A stretch of DNA of 64,000 bases. It comes from Crossiella cryophila (GTDB lineage: Bacteria > Actinomycetota > Actinomycetes > Mycobacteriales > Pseudonocardiaceae). The stretch is from positions 4,365,501-4,429,500 of the forward strand of contig NZ_JACHMH010000001.1 in NCBI RefSeq assembly GCF_014204915.1, written 5' to 3'. This document shows, one piece after another, positions 8,593-16,798 of this stretch; the first letter of the stretch is position 1, and each line of letters opens with the position of its first letter. Below the pieces are notes generated by a model. The model was not told the origin of the DNA and did not search any database. It was given only the letters and a program-made list of their open reading frames with translations. A program made the translations under genes and the position numbers.

Positions 8593-9357
8593 CTAGATCC
8601 GCAGCCTTTCCAGCACCGGCAGCAGCGACTCCGGGGCCTCCACGTGCGCGTTGTGACCGCGGCCGGGCAGGACCAGCGGCTCGATCACCAGGGCCCGCAG
8701 GTGCTCGGCCGGGCTCATCGGATCGTGTTCGCCCGCGGCCAGCACGGTCGGGCACTTGGCCGCGGCGAGCAGTCCGGGCAGGTCGGGCGCGCCCACGCCG
8801 AAGGCACGCTGGTCCAGGGCCAGCCGCCAGCCGCCGTCGGACTCGATCAGGCCGGTGCTGACCGCGGGGGAGTCCTCGCCGACCAGGCCGAGCAGGCCGG
8901 AGACCTTGAGATGCCGGTCGGCGGCCTCGGCCCTGGTGGCGAACTCGCGGGCGGGTTTCCCGGCCAGTGCGGCGGCCTTGGCCAGCTCCTCCTCGCTCCA
9001 GCGCACCTTGATGCCCAGCCCGGCCGCCGCGGTCACCCGGACGCCGAACCAGCCCGAGGCCAGGGTCAGCGCGAGCACGCCGCCCAGGGAATGGCCGAGC
9101 ACGGCTACCGGACGGTCGGTAGGCAGGTGGGCGGCGATCCGGGCGGCCAGGCCGCCGAAGGAGTACCGCGACAGTGGTGGGGCCGCCCCGTGTCCTCGCA
9201 GGTCAGGGGCGAGCCAGCCGCCCGGCCAGTGCGCGGGCAGCAGCTCGATCAGGCCGTCCCAGACCGCGCCGGTCGCGCCGAGGCCGTGCAGCAGGACAAG
9301 CAGCGGACCGTCCTCGGGACCGCCCTGCCGGAAACCCGGCGCCGAAGTGTCTCCCAT
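8593..9357 (-). CDS. alpha/beta hydrolase
   Basis: The product has 254 residues with an alpha/beta-hydrolase fold. Visible are the oxyanion segment LLVLLHGLGATGAVWDG, the nucleophile elbow GHSLGG (Ser in VAVLGHSLGGVLAL near residue 88), the acid region LAAGEHDP near 207 and the catalytic His in GRGHNAHVEAP near 233. It is probably an esterase or lactonase; the substrate is unknown. The ATG at 9357 is preceded by an AGGA, while the ATG 15 codons earlier has none. It is transcribed divergently from the P450 gene only 47 bases away, so the two may share control. Confidence 0.85.
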   Translation of the reverse strand: MGDTSAPGFRQGGPEDGPLLVLLHGLGATGAVWDGLIELLPAHWPGGWLAPDLRGHGAAPPLSRYSFGGLAARIAAHLPTDRPVAVLGHSLGGVLALTLASGWFGVRVTAAAGLGIKVRWSEEELAKAAALAGKPAREFATRAEAADRHLKVSGLLGLVGEDSPAVSTGLIESDGGWRLALDQRAFGVGAPDLPGLLAAAKCPTVLAAGEHDPMSPAEHLRALVIEPLVLPGRGHNAHVEAPESLLPVLERLRI

Positions 9358-9404
9358 GACGATGATCCTGCCGCAGCGGGCCGGGACGGGGTAAGAATCC
9401 ATCC

Positions 9405-10718
9405 GTGGCTGATGCGACCGAGGTGATCTTCAACCCGGACACCTACCTGACCGGGGTGCCGCACGCCGAACTGGCCGAGCTGCGCGAGCGGGCGGCCGTG
9501 GTGTGGGTGCCCGAACCGGCGGTGGACTGCTGGAGCGCGGGGCCCGGGTTCTGGGCGGTGCTGCGGCATGCCGAGGTCAAGGAGGTGCTGCGCACCCCGA
9601 AGGTCTACTCCTCGCAACTGGGCGCCACCCAGATCCGCGACCCCGCCACCCCCGCCGACCTGGCCTACGTGCGCCGGATGATGCTCAACCTCGACCCACC
9701 CGAACACGCCAGGCTGCGCACGCTGCTCGCGAAGGCGTTCACCCCGCGCACCATCGCCCGCCTGGAAGACCGCATCCAGGGGTGGGCGCACGACCTGGTC
9801 GCCGCGGTGGCCGGGCGCGGCGAGTGCGATTTCGCCAAGGAGGTCGCCGCCGACCTGCCGCTGCTCACCCTGGCCGAGGTGTTCGGGGTGCCGCGCGAGG
9901 ACCGCTGGCTGATGTTCGACTGGAGCAACCGGGCCATCGGCTACCAGGACCCGGAGTACGCGGTGAGCAGCCAGGTCGACGGCAGCGGATCCAGCCCGAT
10001 GGCGCGGGCCGCGCTGGCGTTGCGCCCGGCGCCGGACGAACACGGCCGGGTGCCGGATCCGCGGACCAGGGCCGGGATGCCGGACCTCTACGCCTACGCG
10101 CGCGCCCTCGGCGAGCACAAGCGGGCGCACCCCGGCGAGGACGTGATGAGCAACCTGATGCGGCAAGGCGAGACCGTCAGCATCGAGGAGTTCGAGAACC
10201 TGTTCTGGCTGTTCTCGGTGGCAGGCAACGAAACCCTGCGCAACGGCATCCCAGGCGGACTCATCGCACTGATGTCCAATGTGGACGCATACCGCCGGGT
10301 GCTGGCCGACCGGTCGCTGCTGCCCGGACTGGTGGAGGAGATGCTGCGCTGGTGGACACCGGTGATGCACTTCCGCCGAACGGCCACAGTGGACACCCGG
10401 CTCGGCGGCGTGGACATCGCCGCCGGGGACAAGGTGGTGGTGTGGTTCAGCTCGGCCAACCGGGACGAGCGCGCCTTCCCCGACCCGGACCGCTTCGACC
10501 CGGCCCGCACCCCCAACGACCACCTCGGCTTCGGCCACGGCCCGCACTTCTGCCTCGGCGCGCACCTGGCGCGGGTGCAGTTGCGGGCCATGTTCACCGC
10601 GGTCCTCGACCAGCTCGGCGAGGTCGAACCCAATGGTCCGGTGACCCGGCTGCGGTCCAACTTCCAGAACGGGGTGAAGCGGCTGCCGATCCGCTGGTCT
10701 AGTCGACCCGCTGGCTGA
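9405..10718 (+). CDS. cytochrome P450 (CYP124/125/142-like)
   Basis: The product has 437 residues, a full-length soluble bacterial P450. The I helix carries AGNETLRNG, the K helix EEMLRWW gives the ExxR pair, and the haem loop FGHGPHFCLGAHLAR contains the proximal Cys. The AGNET sequence and the C-terminal NFQNGVKRLPI resemble the CYP124/125/142 group, which oxidises steroid or branched-chain lipid tails. No steroid catabolic genes are nearby, so the substrate is open. The GTG start gives MADATEVIFNPDTY. The 3' end overlaps the convergent membrane-protein gene by 20 bases. Confidence 0.9.
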   Translation: MADATEVIFNPDTYLTGVPHAELAELRERAAVVWVPEPAVDCWSAGPGFWAVLRHAEVKEVLRTPKVYSSQLGATQIRDPATPADLAYVRRMMLNLDPPEHARLRTLLAKAFTPRTIARLEDRIQGWAHDLVAAVAGRGECDFAKEVAADLPLLTLAEVFGVPREDRWLMFDWSNRAIGYQDPEYAVSSQVDGSGSSPMARAALALRPAPDEHGRVPDPRTRAGMPDLYAYARALGEHKRAHPGEDVMSNLMRQGETVSIEEFENLFWLFSVAGNETLRNGIPGGLIALMSNVDAYRRVLADRSLLPGLVEEMLRWWTPVMHFRRTATVDTRLGGVDIAAGDKVVVWFSSANRDERAFPDPDRFDPARTPNDHLGFGHGPHFCLGAHLARVQLRAMFTAVLDQLGEVEPNGPVTRLRSNFQNGVKRLPIRWSSRPAG

Positions 10719-11094
10719 CCGTGTTCGCCGCGCAGCTGTTCACCGAGACCCGCGGCGTGTCCTTGGCCCCGGCCTGCACACCGAGCTTGCAGCGCAACGC
10801 GCCGTCACCGGCCGGCAACAGCTTGGCGTCGACCTGCAGCACGGTGCCGCTGGGCACCACCTGGGCCTGCTGGGCCTCGCCGACCCGCAGCGTCTCGGTC
10901 AGCCGGATCTCCACCTTGCTCTCCGTGCGCTGACCAGTGCGTTCGGCGCTGGCCTCGCCCTGGCGGATCGGCGCGCCGCTCAGCCCGGTCATGATGCCGT
11001 GGATGTAGAGGCCCCCGGCGCCGATGGCGGTGACACAGCAGGTCAGTAGCAGGATGTCCCGAGTTCGTTTCCCCACCTCTCCACCATGCGGCAC
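10699..11094 (-). CDS. small membrane-anchored hypothetical protein
   Basis: The product has 131 residues with a single N-terminal membrane segment (DILLLTCCVTAIGAGGLYIHG) and an extracytoplasmic part with two cysteines near the end (LRCKLG and VNSCAAN). It most likely stays anchored by that helix. I do not recognise the family. A GTG at 11076 (GKRTRDILL) is an alternative start. It converges on the P450 gene with a short overlap, and the divergent GH29-like gene begins well away. Confidence 0.6.
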   Translation of the reverse strand: MPHGGEVGKRTRDILLLTCCVTAIGAGGLYIHGIMTGLSGAPIRQGEASAERTGQRTESKVEIRLTETLRVGEAQQAQVVPSGTVLQVDAKLLPAGDGALRCKLGVQAGAKDTPRVSVNSCAANTVSQRVD

Positions 11095-11186
11095 CGGCGG
11101 CGCGGTTGGCTCGGACTTTCGGCCAGGAGATCCAGCCGAGTGGCCAAAACCACGCGCACCGCCGGTGCCCGGGTGATCGCGGAGGG

Positions 11187-12968
11187 TCAGGACACGAACG
11201 CCGAACCCAGCCAGGCCTCGTCCACCCGCAGCCGCTTGTGCCGGGTGCCGTCACTGGCGGCGGCCCAGGTGTTGACCACCTCCAGCCGGACGTGCCTCGC
11301 CGTGGTCTGCGGGATGTCCACAAAGGACACGCCGCGGTGGCTGGCCAGCTGACCGGAGGCCACCGGCGAACCCCAGTTGCTGCCGTCGTTGCTGACGTAG
11401 ACCCGGTAGTCCTTGATCCGCGCGGACTGCTCGGTGCCGGAGCGGGCGTAACTCACCGAGTCCTCCCGCTGGTTCACCGCCAGGTAGCGCACCGGCTTGG
11501 CCGAGCCGAGGTCGAAACGCAACGAGACCGGGGTGGACTTGTTGCTGTCCCAGTAGGTCGCGTGGTTGCCGTCGTTGACCGCGGCCGGGGCGTGCCCGGA
11601 GGCCGAGGCGGAGGCGGACACGGTGAAGGCGGAGGACGGGTAGACCCCGGCCCGGCCGTCGGTGTCCACCCGGAACACGGTGTCGTACTCGTTCCAGCTG
11701 GTGACCCCGGTCAGCGTGAGCGAACCGTTGGCCTGGCTGAAGGACACCGGGTTTCCGGTGCGCAGGTTGGTCACCTTCGTCACCTGGTACCCGTTGTCCC
11801 GCAGGCGAAGCGTGCTGCCGGAGGGGCGGTTGACCACGTGGATGTAGTGCCGGTTCGGATCGGCCTTGGCCACCGTGGTGACCCCGTGCGCGCCGTCGTT
11901 CCAGAAGCCCGGCTTGAGCCCGCCGTGCCCGTAGCCGCCGCCGTGCACGCCGTAGATCGACTCCCGGATCTCGCCGAAGAAGTCCGCGGCGAAGTTGTTG
12001 AACGCCACCTGCTTGGACGGGAACTTCCCGTTCACCATCGCGGTCTCGGCCATCAACGCCTTGACATCGGAGCCCAGGTTGGTCAGATAGCGGCCGATGG
12101 TGAGCTTGTAGTCCACGGTCGAGTCCGAGCCGGAGTACCACCAGGCGCCCGCGGAGGGCAGCTTGAAGCAGGCCTCGATCAGGCGCGGCGCGGCGGTGTA
12201 GACGGCCTGCGGGTAGTCGTAGTTGGGCGACATGCCGGTCTTCTGCTCGTTGCTGATCGTGTCCATGATCGGCGTGTCTTCGTTGTTGTTGCTCAGCAGG
12301 AAGTGCGGGCGCTCCTTGCGGATGCGCTCGTAGAGGCCGGAGCGTTCCCAGTAGGCGTTGTCGTTGTCGATCCAGAATCCGGACAGGTCCGGATACCGTT
12401 GCGCCACCTCGATGATGCTGTCCGAGCTGAACTCGCCGAACCCGTCCCGGTTGGTGATGTCGACGTTCCGGCCCTTGTACTTGGAGTACGCCGCCGAGTC
12501 CAGCCAGCTGCCACTCGGTCGACCTTCCTGGTGCCACTGCGGGTCGTCGGTCATGTACATGATGACCTTCATGTCCCGCTTGTTCGCCGCGTCCAGGAGT
12601 TCCCGGACGAAGTCCCGCTTGGTGGAACAGCTGCCGGGCACCTTGGACGGCCAGGCCTTGCCGTAACCCAGCCGGCTGTGGAAGGAGGCCAGCACCAGGT
12701 ACTGCGAGTGCAGTTTCTGCGCCTCGGTGATCCAGTAGTCCGGGCTCCAGCCACCGGAGGTGATCGCGTTCTCCCAGGCGGAGCAGCTGGTGTAACCGGG
12801 CGAGGTGCGCATGCCCCAGTGCAGGAACAGCCCGGCGGTGGAGGCCCGCAGCCAGTCCTGGCGGGGGTGCTGTACCTCCGCACTGGCGGGGGTCACGCCC
12901 AGCCCGAGCAGAGCGAGAACGGAAATCAGGACGACGATGGCGGAACGTCGCCGACCAGGTGCGGACAT
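11187..12968 (-). CDS. secreted GH29-like (alpha-L-fucosidase family) protein with F5/8C carbohydrate-binding domain
   Basis: The product has 593 residues. A signal peptide ends at ASA-E around residue 30. A TIM-barrel resembling GH29 follows (FLHWGM near 50, YLVLASFHS near 90, DLSGFWIDND with candidate nucleophile Asp201). About residues 460-593 form a discoidin-type (F5/8 C) module with VNDGNHATYWDS and a terminal RLRVDEAWLG strand. The usual KHHDGF segment of fucosidases is replaced by SFHSRLGYG, so fucosidase activity is uncertain. ATG 12968 has GAGGAGG upstream. The reading frame stays open far upstream only because of base composition. Likely an exported plant- or glycan-degrading enzyme. 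Confidence 0.75.
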   Translation of the reverse strand: MSAPGRRRSAIVVLISVLALLGLGVTPASAEVQHPRQDWLRASTAGLFLHWGMRTSPGYTSCSAWENAITSGGWSPDYWITEAQKLHSQYLVLASFHSRLGYGKAWPSKVPGSCSTKRDFVRELLDAANKRDMKVIMYMTDDPQWHQEGRPSGSWLDSAAYSKYKGRNVDITNRDGFGEFSSDSIIEVAQRYPDLSGFWIDNDNAYWERSGLYERIRKERPHFLLSNNNEDTPIMDTISNEQKTGMSPNYDYPQAVYTAAPRLIEACFKLPSAGAWWYSGSDSTVDYKLTIGRYLTNLGSDVKALMAETAMVNGKFPSKQVAFNNFAADFFGEIRESIYGVHGGGYGHGGLKPGFWNDGAHGVTTVAKADPNRHYIHVVNRPSGSTLRLRDNGYQVTKVTNLRTGNPVSFSQANGSLTLTGVTSWNEYDTVFRVDTDGRAGVYPSSAFTVSASASASGHAPAAVNDGNHATYWDSNKSTPVSLRFDLGSAKPVRYLAVNQREDSVSYARSGTEQSARIKDYRVYVSNDGSNWGSPVASGQLASHRGVSFVDIPQTTARHVRLEVVNTWAAASDGTRHKRLRVDEAWLGSAFVS

Positions 12969-13143
12969 CAGGGTGCCTCCTCGACGCGGCGGGTGCGCCC
13001 CAGGATCTACCCCCACTCCCACACCCCGACAAGAGGACATCCGACCTATCCCCCCAATACCCCGCAACTTGTATCGATCCAGTCCATTCGGCCGCCCCCA
13101 CCCAGCCGACCTCTCCCCACCCCCCACCGCCCCCCCACCCGCC

Positions 13144-13231
13144 GTGTTGGCCGTTCTCGTACGCCGTGTTGGCCGTTCTTGTACGCCTCGTTGGCTGTTC
13201 TTGTACGCCGTGTTGGCTGTTGTGGGACGCG
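13144..13231 (+). repeat. 22-bp tandem repeat array A (four units)
   Basis: Four head-to-tail units of exactly 22 bases. The unit begins GTGTTGGCCGTT and ends with a ten-base tail. The tails are CTCGTACGCC, CTTGTACGCC, CTTGTACGCC (this unit has TCGTTGGCTGTT at the front) and GTGGGACGCG. No spacers separate the units. The period is not a multiple of three, so the array is not protein-driven. It lies 176 bases upstream of the GH29-like gene start, in otherwise gene-free DNA, and the same unit recurs in three other arrays of the window. Confidence 0.9.
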
Positions 13232-13261
13232 GGGTTGGCTGGGGGCGGGTGGGGGCGGGGC

Positions 13262-13530
13262 CGTGCTTGGCATGAGTAGCCGCCCTGCCTGGCCTGCCTG
13301 GCTCGCCTGGCTCGCCTGGCCTGCTCGGTCCGCCCGCGCCGCTCGGTCCGCCCGCCCAGTCCGCCTGGCCCGCCTCGCCCGCCCGGTCCGCCCCGCCTGC
13401 CTGCCCGCGCAGCCCTGCCCTGCCCAGCCCGCTCTCGGTCGGCACGCCATCCCCGCTCCCCAACCTGCCCGCGGCCCCCTGCCCGCCCGGCCTGCCTGGT
13501 CCGCCCGAGCCCCCAGTCCGCCGCCCATTC
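13262..13530. repeat. strand-asymmetric C/T-rich low-complexity tract with ~9-base period
   Basis: The top strand is dominated by variants of CGCCTGGCT, TCGGTCCGC and CGCCCGGCC, giving an approximate nine-base period from 13280 to about 13400. Read on the bottom strand it spells collagen-like Gly-Pro-rich triplets (GEPGEPGRPGRA), but there is no start site or ribosome site. It separates array A from the opposed arrays B and C. I see no gene in it. Confidence 0.6.
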
Positions 13531-13533
13531 CAG

Positions 13534-13621
13534 CCAACACGCCGTCCCACTTCGGCCAACACACCGTCCAACAACGGCCAACACACCGTCCCACTTCGGC
13601 CAACACGCCGGTGGGTTCGGG
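13534..13621 (-). repeat. 22-bp tandem repeat array B (four units, opposite orientation)
   Basis: Four contiguous 22-base units, each starting CCAACAC on the top strand, which is the complement of the GTGTTGG head of array A. Inner sequences are GCCGTCCCACTTCGG, ACCGTCCAACAACGG, ACCGTCCCACTTCGG and GCCGGTGGGTTCGGG. They match the GTGGGACG tail variant of array A and array D. Orientation is inverted relative to array A. Confidence 0.9.
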
Positions 13622-13712
13622 CAGCACCCGGGTTCCGGCCGCCTCCCGGCCAGCGCACCGGGCGTTCCGGCCGGCACGGAGCCTGGGCGTCGGTCGTGGC
13701 GTCCCAGATCGG

Positions 13713-13769
13713 CCAACATGGCGTACAAGAACGGCCAACATGGCGTACGAGAACGGCCAACACGCCGGG
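13713..13769 (-). repeat. 22-bp tandem repeat array C (two full units plus a partial one)
   Basis: Two contiguous 22-base units, CCAACATGGCGTACAAGAACGG-like and its GTACGAG variant, followed by the first 13 bases of a third. They correspond to the CTTGTACGCC tail type of array A, in inverted orientation. The array ends 64 bases before the ArfB gene. An open frame across it would read AYKNGQHGVQERP, but that is an accident of the repeat. Confidence 0.85.
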
Positions 13770-13833
13770 TGGGGGTTGGGTGGCGGGGGGAATGTGGTTG
13801 GTGTGGGTGGGGGTGGTGGGGCATTCTTGGGGT

Positions 13834-14259
13834 ATGGCCGAGGACCTGCGGGTTAACGCCGCGTTGGTGATCCCCGGCGCGGAGCTGAGTGAACGGTTCT
13901 CCAGGTCCTCCGGGCCTGGGGGGCAGGGGGTCAACACGGCGGACAGCCGGGTGGAGTTGTCCTTTGACGTCGCCGGGTCGCGGGTGTTGGCCGAGCATGT
14001 GCGGCGGCGGGCGCTGGCGCGGTTGGCGGCTCGGTTGGTCGACGGGGTTGTGACTATCGCGGCTTCGGAGTATCGGACGCAGTTGGCCAATCGGAAGGCC
14101 GCTCGGGAGCGGCTGGCGAGCTTGTTGCGGGATGCGGTGTTGCCGCCTGCGCCGCCGCGGCGGGCGACCAAGCCGAGCCGGGGGGCTCGGGAGCGGCGGT
14201 TGACCGCCAAGCATCAGCGTGGGGCGTTGAAGAAGGATCGGCGTAGCACCGGCGACTAG
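13834..14259 (+). CDS. arfB: ArfB/YaeJ-type alternative ribosome-rescue peptidyl-tRNA hydrolase
   Basis: The product has 141 residues. An RF-1-type catalytic domain contains the GGQ motif in [21 protein letters not shown] near residues 24-44, with no codon-recognition domain. The C-terminal tail is basic and unstructured ([24 protein letters not shown]). This is the layout of ArfB, which puts its tail in the empty mRNA channel of a stalled ribosome and hydrolyses the peptidyl-tRNA. Length matches the family. The ATG at 13834 begins MAEDLRV; an upstream frame runs through the repeats. Followed closely by moaA but probably separately controlled. Confidence 0.88.
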   Translation: MAEDLRVNAALVIPGAELSERFSRSSGPGGQGVNTADSRVELSFDVAGSRVLAEHVRRRALARLAARLVDGVVTIAASEYRTQLANRKAARERLASLLRDAVLPPAPPRRATKPSRGARERRLTAKHQRGALKKDRRSTGD

Positions 14260-14273
14260 GGTCGCGCTTTTTG

Positions 14274-14286
14274 GCATACAATATGC
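14274..14286. promoter_or_regulatory. GntR-type palindrome S1 at the moaA start
   Basis: GCATACAATATGC is an exact 5-base inverted repeat around CAA. It matches the palindromes before panE-like, oxc, gntR, the OFA transporter and sucC. It contains TACAAT (14277-14282), a good actinobacterial -10 element seven bases before the ATG at 14289, so a bound repressor would block the promoter. Confidence 0.55.
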
Positions 14287-14288
14287 AG

Positions 14289-15287
14289 ATGGCCGGTCTT
14301 GGGCTGTTGGACTCGTTCGGGCGGGTGGCGACGGACCTGCGGGTCTCGCTGCTCGACCGGTGCAATCTGCGCTGCACCTACTGCATGCCCGAGCAGGGCC
14401 TGGACTGGCTGGCGAAGCCCGATCTGTTGACCGGCGCGGAGTTCGTCCGGCTCATCGGTATCGCGGTGCGGGAGCTGGGTGTCCGGGATGTGCGGTTCAC
14501 CGGTGGGGAACCGCTGTTGCGGCGGGATCTGGCCGACATCGTGCGTGGGGTGGCCGCACTGGCACCCCGGCCGCGGATCGCGTTGACCACCAATGGGATT
14601 GGACTCGTCCGCGCCGCCGAGGACCTGGCCGCGGCGGGGTTGGATCGGGTGAACGTCTCCCTGGACACGTTGCGGGCGCCGCGATTCCTGCGGATCACCC
14701 GGCGGGATCGGCTTGATCAGGTCCTGGCCGGGTTGCGGGCGGCGCGGCGGGCGGGGCTGGGGCCGGTCAAGGTGAACGCGGTGCTGTTGCGCGGGATCAA
14801 TGAGGATGAGGCGGTGCCGTTGCTGCGGTTCTGCCTGGCGGCCGGTTACCAGTTGCGGTTCATCGAGCAGATGCCACTGGACCCGCAGCACGGGTGGGAT
14901 CGGGACGCGATGGTGACGGCGGCGGAGATCCTGGCGATGTTGCGGCGGGAGTTCGACCTGACGCCGGAGCCGGGGGAGCGGGGCGCCGCGCCCGCCGAGC
15001 GGTGGCTGGTGGACGGGGGACCGGCGACCGTGGGGGTGATCGGCTCGGTCACCCGGCCGTTCTGCGCGGACTGCGCGCGGACCCGGCTCACCGCGGACGG
15101 GCAGGTGCGGTCCTGTCTGTTCGCGCACACCGAGACCGACCTGCGGGCCGCGCTGCGCGGTGGCGCGAGTGACGCCGAACTGGCGCGGCTGTGGCGGGAA
15201 GCCATGTGGGCCAAGCCTTCCGGGCACGGTATCGACCGGCCCGAGTTCGCCCAGCCGGACCGGCCGATGAGCGCCATCGGCGGCTGA
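14289..15287 (+). CDS. moaA: GTP 3',8-cyclase MoaA (molybdenum cofactor biosynthesis)
   Basis: The product has 332 residues and is a radical-SAM enzyme that turns GTP into 3',8-cyclo-7,8-dihydro-GTP, the first step to molybdopterin. The N-terminal cluster motif CNLRCTYC lies near residue 23-30, GGEPLLR near 74, the second cluster CADCARTR with a later Cys near 260-280, and the essential C-terminal Gly-Gly is present (MSAIGG). I prefer the ATG at 14289, possibly leaderless because TACAAT lies seven bases upstream; ATG 14283 and TTG 14271 are alternatives. Its link to the oxalate/formate set suggests a paralogue supplying cofactor to formate dehydrogenase. Confidence 0.9.
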   Translation: MAGLGLLDSFGRVATDLRVSLLDRCNLRCTYCMPEQGLDWLAKPDLLTGAEFVRLIGIAVRELGVRDVRFTGGEPLLRRDLADIVRGVAALAPRPRIALTTNGIGLVRAAEDLAAAGLDRVNVSLDTLRAPRFLRITRRDRLDQVLAGLRAARRAGLGPVKVNAVLLRGINEDEAVPLLRFCLAAGYQLRFIEQMPLDPQHGWDRDAMVTAAEILAMLRREFDLTPEPGERGAAPAERWLVDGGPATVGVIGSVTRPFCADCARTRLTADGQVRSCLFAHTETDLRAALRGGASDAELARLWREAMWAKPSGHGIDRPEFAQPDRPMSAIGG

Positions 15288-15296
15288 CCCGCCCGA

Positions 15297-16742
15297 TCAG
15301 CGGTCCCGTTCCTCATCCAGCAGCACCACCGAACCCGGACCGGCCGCGGGCAGCGGGCGATCCAGGTGCAGTGGACGGGTGAGGGTGCCGTTGATCAGTG
15401 CGGCGCGTGGGGTGCGGCCGGTCACCGCGCCGCCCGCCACCGCGAGCAGCCGGCCCAGGGTGGTGCCACGGGGCAGTTCGTACACGCCGGGGCGGCGGAA
15501 GATGCCGGTGGCGCAGTACAGGCGGGTACCCGTTGGCAGGCCGGTGAGCAGCGGCGGGATGGCGATCAGGGTTTCCACCGAGTGCGTGATCGCCGGTTTG
15601 CCCAGCAGCACCGGCTCGGCCGGGAACGGCGGCATACCGCGGGACTCGCCACGGCGACCGGGGTAGGCGCCGCCGCCGCGGCGGATCTCCAGGTCGAAGC
15701 TGTGGCCGGAGCCGAGAATGTTGCGGCCCAGCAAGCCTTTCTCCCGGGCCTGGGCAACGGCTTCGGTGATCGTCTGGTAGGCGCGCGGGTACTCCCCGCG
15801 CAGATGCAGGTAGCCGTGGCGGCTGCCGGTGGCGATCGCGGCGATGGTCATCGCCTCCACCACCGCGAACGGATCGCCCTCCAGGAGCACCCGGTCGGCG
15901 AAGGCGGCCGGGTGGGTCTCGTCGGCGTCGCACACCAGGTAGTGCGGGGTTTCCGGTTGACTGGCGAGGACTTCCCAGCTTCGCGCGACCGGCGCGCCCG
16001 CGCCATCGCGGCTGGGCAGGCCGGATTCCCTTACCAGGCGCAGGATCTCGGCCTGGCCCAGGCGCAGCGCGTGGTGCAGGGCGGTGTAGCCGCCGGTGTT
16101 GAGGTAGTCGGACAGGCTGGCCGGGTCGACCTGGCCGATCCGGCGCAGCAGCACCAGGTTCTCCCCGCCGGAGCGCGGCACGGCGGCCGCGGCCGGGGGT
16201 TCCGGCCGGGCCCGGCGCAGATCCAGCGCGACGGAGATCGTTGCGTCCACAGTGGACGGTGCGGAGACGGCGGTGCGCTGCGGCTCGCCCGCCTCCAGTA
16301 CCAGGGCGGCCGGGGCGCGTTCGCACAGGCCGAGGCAGGGCGAGCGCTGCCAGATCACCCCGCCCGCCGGGCGGTCGGCCGGACCCAGGCGACGTTCCAG
16401 GGTCCGGCACAGGGTGGTGGATCCCGTCGCACGGCAGGCGGGTCCGGCGCACACGTGCAGCACCCGGCGCGGCCGGGGCCGCAGCGAGAACAGGGCGCAC
16501 GAGGAAGCGACGCCGAAGACCTCGGCGGCCGAGAGGGTCAGGCGGCGGGACAGGTAGTCCAGTGCCGCCTCGCTGATCCAGCCCACGCGGTCGTTGAGCG
16601 CGTGCAGGGCGGGCAACAGCAGGTCGTGTTGGCTTCTGGTGAACCCGCCGTCACTCCGACCGGAGGACGACGGGGCCAGCACGACATCGATCGCCGCACG
16701 TTCCTCTGTGGACAGTGCGGTGTCACGAGAACGGGAATCCAT
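15297..16742 (-). CDS. NuoE-NuoF-like formate dehydrogenase beta-subunit homologue, shortened and divergent
   Basis: The product has 481 residues. The NuoE half keeps all four [2Fe-2S] cysteines (Cys98, Cys103, Cys136, Cys140). The NuoF half (about 195-481) is recognisable by DADETHPAAFADRVLLEGDP and MPPFPAEPVLLGKP. But the FMN loop is GLPSRDGAGAP instead of GLRGRGGAGFP, the ICGEETALL segment after GGGAY is missing, and the protein ends before the C-terminal CxxCxxC 4Fe-4S domain. NAD/FMN chemistry is therefore doubtful. It lies 56 bases behind the ketopantoate-reductase-like gene on the same strand and probably forms an operon with it under palindrome S2. No catalytic formate dehydrogenase subunit is in the window. 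Confidence 0.75.
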   Translation of the reverse strand: MDSRSRDTALSTEERAAIDVVLAPSSSGRSDGGFTRSQHDLLLPALHALNDRVGWISEAALDYLSRRLTLSAAEVFGVASSCALFSLRPRPRRVLHVCAGPACRATGSTTLCRTLERRLGPADRPAGGVIWQRSPCLGLCERAPAALVLEAGEPQRTAVSAPSTVDATISVALDLRRARPEPPAAAAVPRSGGENLVLLRRIGQVDPASLSDYLNTGGYTALHHALRLGQAEILRLVRESGLPSRDGAGAPVARSWEVLASQPETPHYLVCDADETHPAAFADRVLLEGDPFAVVEAMTIAAIATGSRHGYLHLRGEYPRAYQTITEAVAQAREKGLLGRNILGSGHSFDLEIRRGGGAYPGRRGESRGMPPFPAEPVLLGKPAITHSVETLIAIPPLLTGLPTGTRLYCATGIFRRPGVYELPRGTTLGRLLAVAGGAVTGRTPRAALINGTLTRPLHLDRPLPAAGPGSVVLLDEERDR

Positions 16743-16798
16743 GAGCTGCCCCCGGGAGGTCAGGCAGGAGGGAGGGAGAGGGCCTGGCGGAGCAGGCG

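Noticed and set aside
13144-13769. CRISPR array
   Set aside because: Units are contiguous with no spacers, arrays are inverted to each other and no cas gene is present.
12969-14210. Open reading frame continuing upstream of the GH29-like gene with collagen-like Gly-Pro repeats
   Set aside because: The ribosome site and signal peptide place the start at 12968, and the upstream frame is made of 22-bp repeats and low-complexity DNA, open only because of base composition.
9405-14259. Secondary-metabolite gene cluster around the P450
   Set aside because: No scaffold synthase, tailoring set or transporter accompanies it; neighbours are unrelated single genes.
14271-14288. TTG at 14271 or ATG at 14283 as moaA start
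   Set aside because: Both lie within or ahead of the palindrome and -10-like element; 14289 gives the normal MoaA N-terminus. The 14283 start is not excluded.
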